Assembly (NCBI GenBank): GCA_007125275.1
Contig: SLDN01000068.1
Location: 1-8,773 of the forward strand
Reading direction: 5' to 3'
Length of the DNA stretch: 8,773 nucleotides
From: Bacteroidales bacterium
GTDB lineage: Bacteria > Bacteroidota > Bacteroidia > Bacteroidales > UBA7960
Below are positions 8,347-8,773 of the stretch, piece by piece. The notes under the pieces were generated by a model. The model searched no databases. It was not told the origin of the DNA and was given only the letters and a program-made list of their open reading frames with translations. The translations under genes and the position numbers were made by a program. The stretch's first letter is position 1. Each line of letters opens with the position of its first letter.

Positions 8347-8773
8347 TTAGAATCTGTGTTGGTATCTGAGCACTGCGTGAAACTCGTTGTATTCTCTTCC
8401 ACCTTCCTGGCCGGGACGGCTTGCTAATCCGCGCAGGCTGAGGCGAAGCGGGTTGCCATTCTGGAAGCGGTAGGAAGCCGACAGGTTGACCGAGAATTGC
8501 TGTGACCACTGCTCTACCACGTAGTCTCCGTCAAGGAAGTCATTGCCGTCGTATGCAATGCTGTGTGCGCTGTAGCGTTGCCTGCCCATTGTTTTGGGAT
8601 CGATGTAATCCGGATCGTCAACGATTCTGACAAACTCAATCCCATTGCGCGACCACCCGAGGTTAAGGCTGGTGGTCAGTTTTCTGTCAAGGAATGCGTA
8701 ACCGCCCGACACATTGACTGCATTGCCGATGGCGCTGGAGGTTTCTGTGTTGTTGTGCATCAGGTTTCCGGCA
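8347..8773 (-). CDS. C-terminal end of an outer-membrane beta-barrel protein, truncated by window
   Basis: The visible 141 or so C-terminal residues show alternating polar and hydrophobic beta-strands with aromatic girdle residues: VNVSGGYAF, LTTSLNLGWSR, FSVNLSASYRF, LRLSLRGLA and FHAVLRYQHRF. The chain ends in Phe preceded by an aromatic/hydrophobic alternation, the classic C-terminal signal for the BAM outer-membrane assembly machinery. The frame stays open through the right window edge (AGNL precedes the internal ATG at 8760), so that ATG is not the start. The family cannot be named from this fragment; a specialised porin, a TonB-dependent receptor or another Bacteroidota barrel are all possible. 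No clear terminator follows the stop, although a weak GTTG-TTAT-CAAC stem lies about 25-40 bases downstream. Confidence 0.75.
   Translation of the reverse strand, partial: AGNLMHNNTETSSAIGNAVNVSGGYAFLDRKLTTSLNLGWSRNGIEFVRIVDDPDYIDPKTMGRQRYSAHSIAYDGNDFLDGDYVVEQWSQQFSVNLSASYRFQNGNPLRLSLRGLASRPGQEGGREYNEFHAVLRYQHRF

Noticed and set aside
8172..8402. 76-codon minus-strand open frame in the gap before the serine hydrolase
   Set aside because: It begins inside the outer-membrane protein gene in another frame and its translation has no domain or conserved pattern. It is best explained as chance.

Overview
The window looks like an ordinary chromosomal segment of a member of the Bacteroidota, probably near the Bacteroidales. 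The evidence is the rpsF-rpsR-rplI cluster with Bacteroidota-like protein sequences, start regions that almost all lack a Shine-Dalgarno (SD) sequence, TAnnTTTG-type -7 promoter elements, and a small 'one membrane helix plus cysteine tail' protein of a kind common in this phylum. All genus-level placement is inference. I found no CRISPR array, tRNA, rRNA, insertion sequence, phage gene or defence cassette.

Layout. Bases 2-1546 (+) hold an MCE/Mla-type lipid ABC transporter pair: a permease cut by the left window edge, then its ATPase six bases later. The ATPase gene runs tail to tail, with a 9-base overlap, into a minus-strand gene for a 69-residue membrane-anchored cysteine-containing protein (1538-1747). 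Upstream of that, on the same strand, is a SpoU/TrmH-family RNA 2'-O-ribose methyltransferase (1802-2572). A repeat-rich 212-base gap (2573-2784) follows. It contains four 17-base tandem palindromic units, a degenerate heptamer array and the terminator of the ribosomal operon. Bases 2785-3905 (-) encode bS6, bS18 and bL9. The 239-base gap 3906-4144 contains a good rpsF promoter and an A/T tract but no gene.

Bases 4145-6352 (-) encode a complete bifunctional catalase-peroxidase, KatG. Its 195-base upstream gap holds a lone copy of the 17-base palindrome, a 9-base direct repeat, a (CATCTTCA)4 microsatellite and a possible promoter. Bases 6548-8131 (-) encode an exported serine hydrolase of the class C beta-lactamase/DD-peptidase fold with a C-terminal DUF3471 domain. 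The 215-base gap 8132-8346 has a candidate promoter for that hydrolase, a T9 run (8280-8288) and nothing else I can support. Bases 8347-8773 (-) are the C-terminal end of an outer-membrane beta-barrel protein that continues past the right edge.

Functionally the genes are a mix: envelope lipid transport, rRNA or tRNA modification, ribosome assembly, peroxide detoxification, envelope hydrolysis and an outer-membrane barrel. They do not form one pathway. I do not see an undescribed multi-gene system here. The points most worth a second look are the strong SD of rplI in a genome that otherwise seems not to use SDs, the palindromic 17-mer shared by two gene leaders, the MlaE/MlaF pair with no MCE gene beside it, and an insertion in a SAM-binding motif of the methyltransferase.
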